The notes beneath the pieces are model-generated. The model did no database searches. It was not told where the DNA came from and saw nothing but the letters and a program-made list of their open reading frames with translations. The position numbers and the translations under genes are program-made. From Psilocybe azurescens (taxonomy: Eukaryota; Basidiomycota; Agaricomycetes; Agaricales; Agrocybaceae), in assembly GCA_023853785.1 (NCBI GenBank), contig JAJIRX010000707.1, forward strand, positions 1 to 29,164: a stretch of 29,164 nucleotides of DNA, given 5' to 3'. Of this stretch, positions 11,283-21,110 are shown one piece after another. The stretch's first letter is position 1. The number at the start of each line of letters is the position of its first letter.

Positions 11283-13207
11283 TGAGATGTTTAGTGCGAG
11301 GTGACTTTGTAATTGCCCAATACACAACACCCAATCAAAATATTTATATTGATCAGTTCGATCTGGGAGGGTAAGCTCGTAAGGCTTATTACAATAACTA
11401 GTTTAGCAGAGTACAGACTTAGACGATCGCTCTGGGGTGACCACTAGTAGCTAGAGAACGCTTTTACAGGCTAGTACACACAAGGCACTTGAATAGTAAG
11501 GGTGATCTCTCTTATATGAGGGCGATCACCAATATCAGGGGGATCGCTTTTGGGGGGCGAGTGTACATGGGACACTTGACAGTTTCTCTTTATATAACCC
11601 AAACTCAAACTTTGTCAAACACTATAAGCGGTCACCCGTATTAACACGTAGTAGATCCTTGGTTCCTATAAGCAACTGGGCACACTAGTCCACAGTCCTT
11701 AGTTTACTATAGGCAATGTCCTGAAAACAGTCGGATTTCTCTGACAGTCGTCCCTAGTTACTATGAGCGATCACTAGCCTTTATAGGGTTCCCACCCGTA
11801 CTTAATAATCCCCAGGGCAGTCTTACTATAGGCAACGTCCTGAACAGTCGGAGTTCTCTGACAGTCGTCCCTAGTTACTATGAGCAATCGCTAGTCGTAT
11901 AGGGTTCCAATCCGTACTTAACAATCCCCAGGGCAGTCCACGGATGACTTATAAAAGCCTGCTTATCAAATCTAATAGACCTGACGTTGAATATCACAAT
12001 GGCGATCGCTCACGAAACCAGGTAGCGCCTAATTGCTTAAGGTGAACTGCAGTGTTCGATTTCTTATCACACAAATCACTAGTCCTCGAAGTGTTAACAC
12101 TAGAATTCTTATTCAGAGTAAATTCTGATATCAAATCTGGGGTGTAAATTACTTGGTTCCTATTCTAAGATACAGGACTGTTTTTATAGACTAAATAGAT
12201 ACTTTGGCTTGTGATAATTGAAAGAGACTAAGAGAAAAGGAAGGAAATGGACCGCGTGCTGCCTAGCCTTTGCTGCACCAATTATAATAGTGGAAAGTAC
12301 TAGTTTGCCTGGGCTACGGCGCTTATTTGAAGATAACATGGTTGTCCATGCGGCAGTGCCTTCTTGGGTAGCGATCACCCGACTTATTTTATCAGATGGC
12401 TCGCGGCTAAGGCATGTCGGGACTAGATTACTTAGGGGTATATTTCCTAGGAAACCCTCCCAAGGTTCCCCAGCACAGTTGCTATTGGTTTAGGACCCCC
12501 TGGAACAGCAGGTGCCCTTATCATGAGGCAAGTTACCTCTAGTATCGTGTGGCGATCGCCGGCTGGGCGATCGCTCACTCACGTTAGCTGCATTGCAAAT
12601 TACAAGTTGTTATAGTCGGATCTATTAGACCGCCATATGCTGAGTTGTACACAAGATTTCAATTGCCAATACATTCGGTCCGTGGGGCGATCACCCGTGT
12701 GGCGCAGTGATGCCTGATCCCCGAGCGGTTGATCGCCTAATTTAGTGAACAGCCTTTGTGAGGCCTGGACACAGTGATCGCTTTTGCTAATTAATAAGGT
12801 TTTCATCACTTGGCGATCGCTCGGTAAGACACTGGTGGGTGTTACCCCTTGTAAGAGCCAAGGTCATTTCTTAAGGGTTTCTTCTTTGCATGGGACTAAT
12901 AGTATGATCAATGGGCGGGCGTCGCTTGGACGCTCGGTTAGGGTTGCTTTGATAGCTGTGTAGGAAACTAAAGGTAGTCTTTGATTCGTAGCACTGATTA
13001 ATAGGCCACACTACACCTTAGTTAGTTTGTAAGGTCTATTACTCTTGTTGGCCCACTAGGAAGTAAAGCCTCAAAGCCTAATAGTCTGGCGTATCTCCTA
13101 CCCTTCACTAGTATAATGTACTAGTTTATTACAGATAACAATCGCAAAAATAAGGGCCTCTGTGTCTCACTATGAATTGTAAGCTCAGAATGGTTTACAC
13201 CCTTTCA
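11283..13207 (-). repeat. 3' LTR (in element sense), 1925 bp
   Basis: Partner of 26630-28555. Ends are TG...CA. Indels against the other LTR fall mainly in homopolymers (for example GGGGGG/GGGGG at about 11552) and at octamer sites (12813-12830, 12911-12932). It contains four exact GCGATCGC copies. Confidence 0.95.
11704..11941. repeat. Tandem 119-bp duplication in the 3' LTR
   Basis: Two units, each starting TTACTATAGG (11704 and 11823) and ending in CCCCAGGGCAGTC. At the same place in the unit, copy 1 carries GCGATCAC (11767) and copy 2 GCAATCGC (11884). Each is one CpG transition away from GCGATCGC. Confidence 0.9.
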
Positions 13208-13215
13208 TCTCCCCC
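13208..13215 (-). other. Polypurine tract
   Basis: The sense strand reads TTGGGGGAGA directly before TGAAAGGG, the start of the 3' LTR. This is the expected site for the plus-strand primer of reverse transcription, and it fixes the LTR boundary at 13207/13208. Confidence 0.8.
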
Positions 13216-13647
13216 AACTAAAAGATGACTGTCCTCAGTCGATCGCTCACTTAGTTTCACTATTACTTTGGGTTTGTCCGAAGATGCACTCCTTCTGATT
13301 TTGGCCAAGTCACGGTTATTACAAGTTCAGTTTATTCCTATCAGGAGTTCACTATGTTCCAGTGGGAGGATACCCTCAACGTTAGGCAGCGATCGCCCCT
13401 GGCTGAGATATCTCGTCCCGCGATCCCCTTCCGATATCCGTGATCGCCGTGATGTTTATTAATAGCCATGCCTATAATTAGGCACGGAGATCACCGTCTC
13501 ATTAGCGGGTTTCTTTGGGCGTCAATTTAACTTTAGTCTTTCGGGCGCTTCTCTATCGTCGCTGCACATTTTTCACATAAAAGCTGGGGCGATTTACTGG
13601 CTGGCAGCCCACCTACACCCATCTTTCTCACTGCTCTTTCCCGTATC
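13216..13647 (+). promoter_or_regulatory. Presumed promoter region of antisense gene A
   Basis: No convincing coding sequence. A TATA-like CATAAAAG (about 13576-13583) and a pyrimidine-rich stretch (about 13617-13645) precede the ATG at 13648, as often seen at fungal start sites. Octamer copies or variants occur at 13389 (exact), 13418 and 13440. Confidence 0.35.
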
Positions 13648-15560
13648 ATGCCTCCTTCTTCTCAAGAGCTTCTCCACCATCTGCAAAGGCCTGGGAACTT
13701 GCCCACAAAGCCCCGTTCGCCGAGGATCGACTGACGCATGAAGAGGCCGCCGTCGTTCTTGGTGAAATGCAAGTTCATCTGGTGAGTTGCACGATTCCCG
13801 TTTCACTTGTTTTCTCTTATTCAACAATTTCTATTAGTCCAACCACTTCCTCCAGTACGAGGATAAAGACTTTGAAGAATCCGAGTTCGCAATCAGTGTC
13901 GCCGCACACTTTATAACATATTTTCTTGTTTGTTCGGGCACGGTCTCGGACTTTTGAGTTGTACCAGCACTTCTTTCCTCGCGGTCCTTTCTCTACGGTA
14001 GGTCTTTTATCACTTTGTTTTGCTATTTATATTTTACAGCCGTGACTACTTCTTGTTTAGGAGAACACGATCTCTTGGGACGTGCATAGTCTGGCCGGTG
14101 CTGCTTTTCTTAGGTCTTGACGGGGATGCGTCCCTCCTAGCCCGACAGGCGAGGGGCGATCGCTCCCTCCTCTGGTCCTCAGGCCACCAGAACAATGCCC
14201 TCTCGCCGCGTCAAAGGGAAAGGTAAAGCTCGCGCCCTTACCCCTCCTCCCGCTTCTCCAGTTGCTGCATCCCCACCTCTCCGTCCGATGGAGATCCTGG
14301 AGATGTTAGCTCAGGCTGAGGACCGTCGCCACCGCGCTCTTCCCTCCACGCCCGTAGCAGGTCCAAGCGGCGTTCGGCGATCGCCCTCTCCCGACATAAC
14401 TCCAGCACCCGTCGATCCTCCTGCCAAAAGCGAAAACGTGGAACCGCTAAGTCAACGACTGGCCAACGAGGAGTCCACGCCAAGTCATACGATCGCAAGA
14501 AATCGACGGCGATCGCTGCACTCGAGGTGAACCCTGGTGAGCCTGTTCTGCGGGCGGCGAGTCCAGACGATCCTCCTATCGCTGCTCAAGAGCTCGCTGA
14601 TCTAGGCAATCACAAGTCTGTTGTAGGTCACTTTTTGCTTTATCTGACTGATTATTTCTGACTTTAAGTGTTTTGCCAGCCTCTGATGATTTCGCGCCCA
14701 GTGTGTTTTGTCAAACACACCTTCGGCCTGTACATTCCGCGGCCTTGGCGGCGTTGTGGACCTTGCCAGAGGCCAAAACCAAAAACCCTACTCTTTCCGG
14801 CGCTCCCCACCTGTCCAGATGCGTCTGTACAACCGGTACGCTCAGATGGGATCGCTTTCGGCCAATGGTAAGTTTTTATCTTTTGCAGTTTTACCCCGGT
14901 ATGCTTTTTAACAGATTTCTTTTAGCCCTACGCTTGCTATGTCGGGATTTGCGGGATGCAGCGTCGCCTTGAGGTCGAGGCGATCGACCTCGCCGCCCGA
15001 CTCCAGTCTCGCACGCTTGATTTAGAGTTCCGCCTCTCCGAGACCCTTCAGGCGATCGTCCACAACTTCCCCACCGCCGACAACGTTTTAGCCCCTTGTT
15101 TGATGGTGACGAAGGCGCTTGACGAAGGCGGCCATCGGCTTCTCTCTTTTGATCTGGAGGACCCTTTTGAAGTGGGCGATTCCCTCTCCGAAATTTGCAC
15201 GAACTCCTTCGAGCCCTTCCCCTCGCCATCTCGAGCGATTCCCGCAGCTTTATCAGCTGCTTCAAGAATCTGGCTATCTGGATGACGACGGGAACTTCGT
15301 CCCTCCTGTCCCTCGACCCTCTGATGATCATCCCATGCTCGATTTGGAGGCCGAGGAAGTTCCCAGTGGCAAAGAGTCCAGTGAGGACTCCACCGAGTCT
15401 GTCTCATCTGACAGTGGAGGAGAGAGTTCTTCCGAGGACGGGGATCGCCCGAGAAGGCTCCCCCTGCCGTGAACGGAGGAGTCCTCTGACTCCGTTTCTG
15501 AAGGATCTGCCGAAGAGTCTGAGGACGATCGCCCCCTCCAAGAAGGCCCGGCTCGCTCAC
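13648..15560 (+). pseudogene. Antisense gene A of the retrotransposon, unknown product, frames broken
   Basis: Spliced gene-like region opposite to gag-pol. Probable exons: 13648-13781 (MPPSSQELLHH, then KAWELAHKAPFAEDRLTHEE); 13838-13997 (NHFLQYEDKDFEE, RTFELYQHFFPRGPFST); 14061-14111 (ENTISWDVHSLAGAAFL); about 14189-14622 (basic MPSRRVKGKGKARA, KRKRGTAKS); 14680-14868 (short Cys-rich RRCGPC); 14926-15560 (RRLEVEAIDLAARLQSRTLD, LYQLLQESGYLDDDGNFVPP, then a Ser/Glu/Asp-rich acidic tail). The intron at 13782-13837 has clean GTGAGT...CTATTAG signals. The intron at about 14112-14188 contains an exact GCGATCGC. Single-base frame changes occur near 13680, 13960, 14440, 14800 and 15225, and a TGA sits in the acidic tail (15471). 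The product is unrecognised. A basic middle and acidic tail would suit a nucleic-acid or chromatin contact, but that is only composition. The exon reading is inferred and the joins need RNA evidence. Confidence 0.45.
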
Positions 15561-16088
15561 TGACTGTTTTTCACCCTTGCTTTCTTGGGACTTTATATGT
15601 TTTTATATGGCAGTACTTTTCTTTTTGTGCACTTTTTGCATACTACTTAGGATATTTTTCAGGGTTTCTTCCTATAGTAGTTTTATTTGTATCGCATAAT
15701 TCTCTTGTAATGAAACCCTTTTTCTTGGTCGGGTGAATGTTTCTTTAAGAAATTAGTTACATTGATCTCTCTTAATTGACCATGCTATCCTTTTCCTTGC
15801 CGAGTCTTCAGTCCTACTGCTTATTTTACTTTTACTAATTGCTAAGTTTCGCTTTTAAAAACTTGTTAGAGAATCACTAGATTTTTAAAATCGCAAAATT
15901 TCTTCTAAGTCCTCTACCCACGTGGTGATCGCTTCGTAGTGATCGCTACACATGGTGATCGCACTCCCCAACTAAAGATCACAACTCCCTAGTTGTGTAG
16001 AGATCGCCAAGCATTCGCACTGAATTATCTGTAATACAGCGGCCGACCACGTGTGGATCCCATAAGTTATACCTGACCCGGGCGATCC
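15561..16088. other. AT-rich spacer between antisense genes A and B
   Basis: T-rich, without a convincing gene. It probably holds the 3' end of gene A and the upstream region of gene B. The last 170 bases carry GATCGC motifs, including the triplet at 15925-15962 and a further one near 16002. Confidence 0.5.
15925..15962 (+). repeat. Three closely spaced GTGATCGC boxes
   Basis: GTGATCGC at 15925, 15939 and 15955, spaced 14 and 16 bp apart, about 170-210 bp before the gene B start. Each is one CpG transition from GCGATCGC. The regular spacing in a promoter position resembles a binding-site cluster; function is inference. Confidence 0.6.
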
Positions 16089-16099
16089 TTTTATAAAGG
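16089..16099 (+). promoter_or_regulatory. TATA box of antisense gene B
   Basis: TTTTATAAAGG, followed after about 35 nt by GTAGCCATGG with the start codon at 16132. The start context (G at -3, G at +4) is good. This spacing implies a very short 5' leader. Confidence 0.55.
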
Positions 16100-16131
16100 A
16101 GAATCGACATAGTTAGTCTTGTCCCGTAGCC

Positions 16132-17863
16132 ATGGATCCACCTATTGTTCCACCCATTGCGCGCCTAGCCGAAGAGAGGCTCGCTTCTGATTTCATTCCT
16201 CACACAACACCGTACTATCAGCGTGCACTCAGCGAGTATTATCACTTGGATGAGGGTATTATCCAGAGGTATCGCCAGCACCCTTACTCTTCTGCCCTCG
16301 ACCGATGCCCAAGCCTTCGCAAGCTTCTCGATGAGTATTGCATTTATAAACATGAATGCCAGAATCGGGGTGTTGAAGCGCAAGTGGACCCCGTCCTAGG
16401 GTTCGTACCACCTCTGCAATCCTTAATCCTAGCCACTGTACAGCTGGTACGTTACTCTATAACTTTTGTCCTGATGATAACACTTTCTGATCCCCATCTT
16501 AGCTCCAGTTCGACATTGCTGACATCAACTATGAAAACGAAGTAGGCATGATTTTTGTTGACCTTGCCAAGTCCTGGATTCAACTAGGCCCCGTGGGTCT
16601 ACCACCCGGACGTCTTCACGACCATATCTATGTTCTGATCGCTCGACCGGAGGTCCCAGTTTCCGTGCCATTGGTCCCGTCATTAGTCGGCCTATTCGAC
16701 AGGTAAAACTTTTATTCACAAAATGCTTAGGAACCCATACTGAGCGTTAGAGAGTCTAGATTCTTTATACCTCGTGGATCCAAAGCAATCAACAATTTCA
16801 GAATAACCAATTACTTCCTCCCCACTTGCGCCTATCAATATTGGCTGCCCGGCGTCAGGAATATGTTCACCTTTTCGCCAGTTTCCAATTGGGTGTTCGC
16901 TTGGAGCCGCATGGGATATGGAAGTCCAACCGCAAGGCGATCGCTCGAAGGGGATCTCCCTCAGCGATCCACAATTCTCACACTCGTCTTGGCCGGATTG
17001 ACTAAACACATAAGTAGCTTTAGATAGCCTATCTGTCTTGTATAGACCAATGTCTAATCCTTTGCCTAATCTCTACGTGCCTGTTCAAATTCCCCCAGCC
17101 AGGTCTTCTATGAGGACCTTGATTTTCGTTATGCTGTCGCCGACGAATATGAAGACCTAGCCCCGAGATCAAGGCGCTATTTTACCAGGTTCCTGAAATT
17201 ATGAACCCTACTAGCGATCCCGTTGCTTATCACAATTTGTTGTACGACCTCAACGCTGCTCACCAGAAATTCAAGCGGGCGTTCTACCAGAAACAGAAAG
17301 AACAACCTAGTTCCGGTCGTCCCCCTTTGGCAGAGCTCATCCAACTGACTCATCTCTTGGTGCGTAGAAACAGTTATCAGAAGTTAATGTTGGCTAGACT
17401 CATGATCTCTTAGTTGGCAATTCCTCGTGGTGACATTCACTTTGGGCAATACTCCGGTCAAGCATTTCAGACTGCCGGCGTATCACTGGTTCCGCGTGTG
17501 CGCTAGCACCATTGCTTAAGGGAGCTCAGTTCCATCAGTTTTTCACTCTCATGTCGGACCCGACAGTGCCAAGGTTTCCCCAACAATGATCCTTACCCGT
17601 CCCGTGTAGCGCTAATCACTTTTACTAGATGGGTTTAGCAACTGATGGAGCCTTTTTCAGCTGATCCGGGCTTTTACGACGGTACCGAATACTACAGCGC
17701 TCTGAGAACCATTTTTCCTATCCGCCACTTCCTATTGACTTTGGAGTGCCGTCGTTTGGAGTATTCAGCCATCTTTAAGCGTTATAGTGCTCCTCTTCGT
17801 CCCCGTTCTGTTGCTTTCCATCCTGGAAATATAGAGGAAATTCCGGACCATTTCAGCCCGTAG
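16132..17863 (+). CDS. Antisense gene B of the retrotransposon, spliced, unknown product
   Basis: Exon 1 is 16132-16446 (105 codons, MDPPIVPPIARLAEERLASD ... QSLILATVQL). A clean intron at 16447-16502 (GTACGT...ATCTTAG) joins in phase to exon 2, 16503-16702 (FDIADINYENEVGMIFVDLA ... VPLVPSLVGLFDR). Later exons are at about 16800-17003 (frame uncertain), 17104-17361 (VFYEDLDFRYAVADEYEDLA, NLLYDLNAAHQKFKRAFYQK), 17414-17575 (AIPRGDIHFGQYSGQAFQT, KGAQFHQFFTLMSDPTVPRF) and 17640-17863 (MEPFSADPGFYDGTEYYSAL ... IEEIPDHFSP). The intron at 17362-17413 is clean. Apparent 1-nt shifts near 17165 and 17500 suggest decay or sequence errors. I recognise no family, no catalytic motif and no membrane segment. 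It lies head-to-tail with genes A and C and opposite to gag-pol. It may be one gene with C. Confidence 0.55.
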
Positions 17864-18081
17864 TTTCGCGAATTTAGCTGCATCAGTTTTCTAATCACTT
17901 AAGTATTAGGCTTGTTTTTACATACGAACTGATTTGCAAATGTCTACCACGCGCTTGCCCAGTGTCTTCTCACTTCTGCAGATCTTGTCAAGCGATCGCT
18001 CGCCCATTGATCTTTCTATGAGAGGGTTCTTCCAGTATAAGAGGGATCGCCCTATTGTCAAGCGATCTCCCTCACTTCATC
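17864..18081. other. Spacer or intron between antisense genes B and C
   Basis: No clear coding sequence. It contains an exact octamer at 17992 and two variants (GGGATCGCC near 18044, GCGATCTCC at 18062). It may hold introns joining B to C. Confidence 0.35.
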
Positions 18082-19373
18082 ATGCCTGTTCTCACTTCAG
18101 AAGTAACTGCTATATCTCTTGTGCCATCTGTTGCGGATGCTACGAACTTTACGTTCCGAGCCCTTCACCATGCTCCTAAGGACTGGACTCCTACTGCTGA
18201 AACCGCCGCTGTCAATTATCCGTTGTTGAATGAAGCGGCACGGTTCCTGTGTCGTTTTTAACATCCTTAAACCTGTACTAGTATTCGATTGTTTTTGCTT
18301 TCTACTAGGTGGGCTGGAAGGACCATGCTGCTATCATTAATCAACTTGGGGATCCTTGTGAGATCGTTTCGGTTTGCGAAAAGGGCTTCAGAGCTGCCAC
18401 TCGTTCGATTCCAAACTGTATCGCTATACTTCAGAGTATCACATTATTGGGGCGATCTGCAAAGGAATTCATGCTGATCGCGGGGAGGCCCAACTCAACG
18501 CTGCATCTCCTACCAAGGCCGGCAGAGGACGAAACCCCGGTTGTGAGTGTTACAGCGATCGCTTTCTCTCTCTCTATAGCCCAACTTCGCCCTTCAGATT
18601 CAAAGGATTGGCAATCGTCTTCACCAGACTCGCCCTACTGATGAATCTGGAGAGGTGGAGTTCGTCTCTTCCACTTGTAGCAACCCTGAGCTTACTTTCT
18701 ATCCTCAGGAGGAATTTTCCGGCGTAAGCCGGCTCTATCCGTGCTATCGAGCGATCCCCTAACATTCTCTGCATCAGTCCGCCCCTATGATCGTTGACGA
18801 TGATGTCGAGATCATTAGTTCCACTACTAAGAAGTCTCGTAGTAAGCGATCGGCCGCTGATACCAGCAAGGTATGTCCTCCTTTTCATTAGGTCCCTTGA
18901 CATGAATGATAATAAAGCTAGGGCTCTTACAAGTCTAGTGATAAACGCCCGAGGTGATTATACTGGACTACGATCAAGTCCCTGGAGTTGATACTAAAGG
19001 ACATCCTTTTCTCAAGGCGTCCCGCTATGCAGCCACTGGTTCCAAACGTGCTAGAACTGACAAGTTTGACTTTTTGTCTACCGAAGGTACGCATCTAGCG
19101 ATCGCCCTTTTCTTGTTTTGGCGATCCCCTCCGCTAAACTCTTGGTTCGCAGATCCGTCCACTAAGGTCATCCCGGAGGTGCTCTCTCAATTCTTTGACG
19201 CAGCCAGCACTTCCCCTTTTATTGCAAGTGAGGATGCCGAAGTTAACCGCCACCAAATCCTCTTTTTACAAGCACGTATCCGGGACTGCGAGTCTAATAT
19301 GTTTTTCAAGGCGGTCGAACGTAGAGTCGCTATGAAACAGCTCTCCGAGATTACTTCAGCTCTGTCTAAATAA
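18082..19373 (+). CDS. Antisense gene C (or 3' exons of B), spliced, unknown product
   Basis: Exons: 18082 to about 18249 (MPVLTSEVTAISLVPS ... LNEAARFL); 18309-18542 (VGWKDHAAIINQLGDPCEIV); 18598-18723 (IQRIGNRLHQTRPTDESGEV); 18778-18870 (MIVDDDVEIISSTTKKSRSK); 18954-19086 (VIILDYDQVPGVDTKGHPFL, KRARTDKFDFLSTE); 19153-19373 (STKVIPEVLSQFFDAAST ... QLSEITSALSK, TAA). The last five exons join in phase with no frame change, over introns at 18543-18597, 18724-18777, 18871-18953 and 19087-19152. Three of these introns carry octamer motifs. The donor after 18249 is unclear. The middle is acidic followed by basic (DDDVEIISS, KKSRSKRSAADTSK), like a nuclear targeting stretch. Homology is unrecognised. 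The intact splicing argues for a real and recently functional gene. Confidence 0.6.
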
Positions 19374-19563
19374 TTGTCTGTCCTCCTGAAGTCCCTTCTA
19401 GTTTTTCCCCTTTTTGGTAGAGTACCTTCCAATAGCAAACTTCTTAGTCTATTATTGGTTTGGTGTTTCCCTCTTATTACCCAGTACGAGTTTTAATGAA
19501 GACGTCTTTCGCCGTCCTGGCGATCGCTTGTTCGGGCGATCGTCATTACCGGTTTTAAGATTT
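19374..19563. other. Convergent spacer between gene C and pol
   Basis: The 3' ends of gene C (plus) and pol (minus) face each other here. It contains an exact GCGATCGC (19520) and GCGATCGT (19535), 7 bp apart. No gene is seen. Confidence 0.6.
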
Positions 19564-21110
19564 TTACTCGTCTTCATCTGAGTGTAAAGGAGCATGCTCA
19601 AAGGCCATGTCTTTGAAAGGCAAGGACTGGTCATCGGGGCCGTCTATTATTTTTCTTAGACCTTGCTTAGATATATCAATGAGGTCCGTAACAGAGCCGG
19701 GATCGCTATCTTCTCCCTAGCAAAGTAAGGTACTACCCTAAAGGCTGCTACCTTGCTCTGCATAACCGCTCCGTTCATTTCTGCCACTACATACGAGCCT
19801 CCCTAGTCCGCCTTATCACTATCATAGGTCCTAGGTATCTTGGCTTTAACTTCTTATTTAAGGAAGATTCAACTCCTGAATTGCGTACTAGTACTAGATC
19901 TCCAGGCACAAAATTATAGTCTTTAATTACTGCCTGATTATCTCATTCATATCGCCAATAGGGCTTCATATTTTTGCTTATCTATACGAGTCGCGCTTCG
20001 AGGGCTCACGTGTAACTGGTGTTTCGCTAGTGCTTGAGCCGGCGGAAAGCTGATTAAGGCTTCATCGGTCATTACCCCAGTAGGAGGTTTGACTAGCCAT
20101 GTCGCTTCCTTGACGTCTAATGGGAGAACAGGGTTCGCCCCAGTGACCATAAAATATGGCGAACACCCCAGCCTCCTTCGTATAGTCACACGATCTGCCC
20201 ACATAATATATGAGAAGAACCAGAACCACTTGTGTACATTAGCGGCTCCTAGCATTTTATATATTACCTGGCGAGCGTCCCAGTGTGGTCGTTCCACCGC
20301 ACCATTGGCTCGTGAATTATACGGAGAGATCTTAATGCTGACGATGCCATACTTCTCAGTCAACCAGTTGGCAGCTGCTACAAACGGTGGTCCATTATCT
20401 GTTACAAATTCCGCTATACAAGCCCATCTGCAGATGATATCTTCCCAAATCCATTGTCCTATAGCCCTACCCGTTTCCGAGCGTAAAGGTCGTCCCTCCA
20501 TCCAAGATGTAAGAGCGTCTCTTCCATGCACTATATGATGACAATTATTTGATGCAGTGCTCATTACCATACAGTCTGCATGTAAGGTCTGAAATATTGA
20601 AGGAGTATGTGTGATAACCGGTTTAATCCTTATCAGTGTCTTTTGTCGTTCCTGACATAAGTGACAAGTTTTCACAAACCAATTAATATCCTTCTCCATT
20701 TCTGGCCACCAGAATCGCTGTACCAGTAGCTGAGTTGTTGCATAGACTCCTCTATGGCCGACGTGGTCATGGGCTGCAGTAAGCATATACAGTCGTTTGT
20801 CTTTAGACACCACTAATCTATGGGTAGCGCCCGAGTTCCTTAGATATAAGCGCCCTTCAAACATAATGAATCGCCTAACCCATTGTAGAAATTGCATATG
20901 TTGCTTTTTATCCAAACCCTTCGGTTGGAAGCTGTGATCCTTGTGCCACTGGATCGCCCATTCTAATTGGCGATCCTGCTGTTTTCCTTTTGGCGATCGC
21001 TGCTCTTCTGGATAAGGCATTGCCAGAATTGCTGTCTCATCAGGTAATGTTAGAGTAGATACTAATTGCTGAACATAGTCCCTTCGTTCAGGACCTAGTT
21101 CCTCCCCTTA
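19564..21110 (-). pseudogene. Integrase with GPY/F-like C-terminal domain (pol 3' part)
   Basis: Integrase joins element cDNA to host DNA. The zinc domain shows HDHVGHRG and, after about 30 residues, CHLC. The catalytic triad is visible as D in LHADCM, D in FVTDNGPPF and E in NSRANGAVERP, with the expected D-35-E spacing. After a stop in the frame at 19947, the C-terminal domain continues in other frames ([38 protein letters not shown]) and ends in SDEDE, with TAA at 19566-19564. I see no chromodomain. The N-terminal linker (21000-20940) contains three GATCGC-type motifs read as coding sequence (EEQRSPKGKQQDRQLEWAIQ). Frame changes near 21110 and between 19947 and 19750 break it. Confidence 0.88.

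Noticed and set aside
12184..12493. Open frames on both strands of the LTR, repeated at 27528-27837
   Set aside because: They recur only because the LTR is duplicated. They lie across LTR non-coding sequence and show no protein-like motif or splice context.
15925..15962. CRISPR-like array at the three spaced boxes
   Set aside because: Eight-base boxes with 6-8 bp between them do not have CRISPR repeat or spacer lengths, and the host is a fungus.
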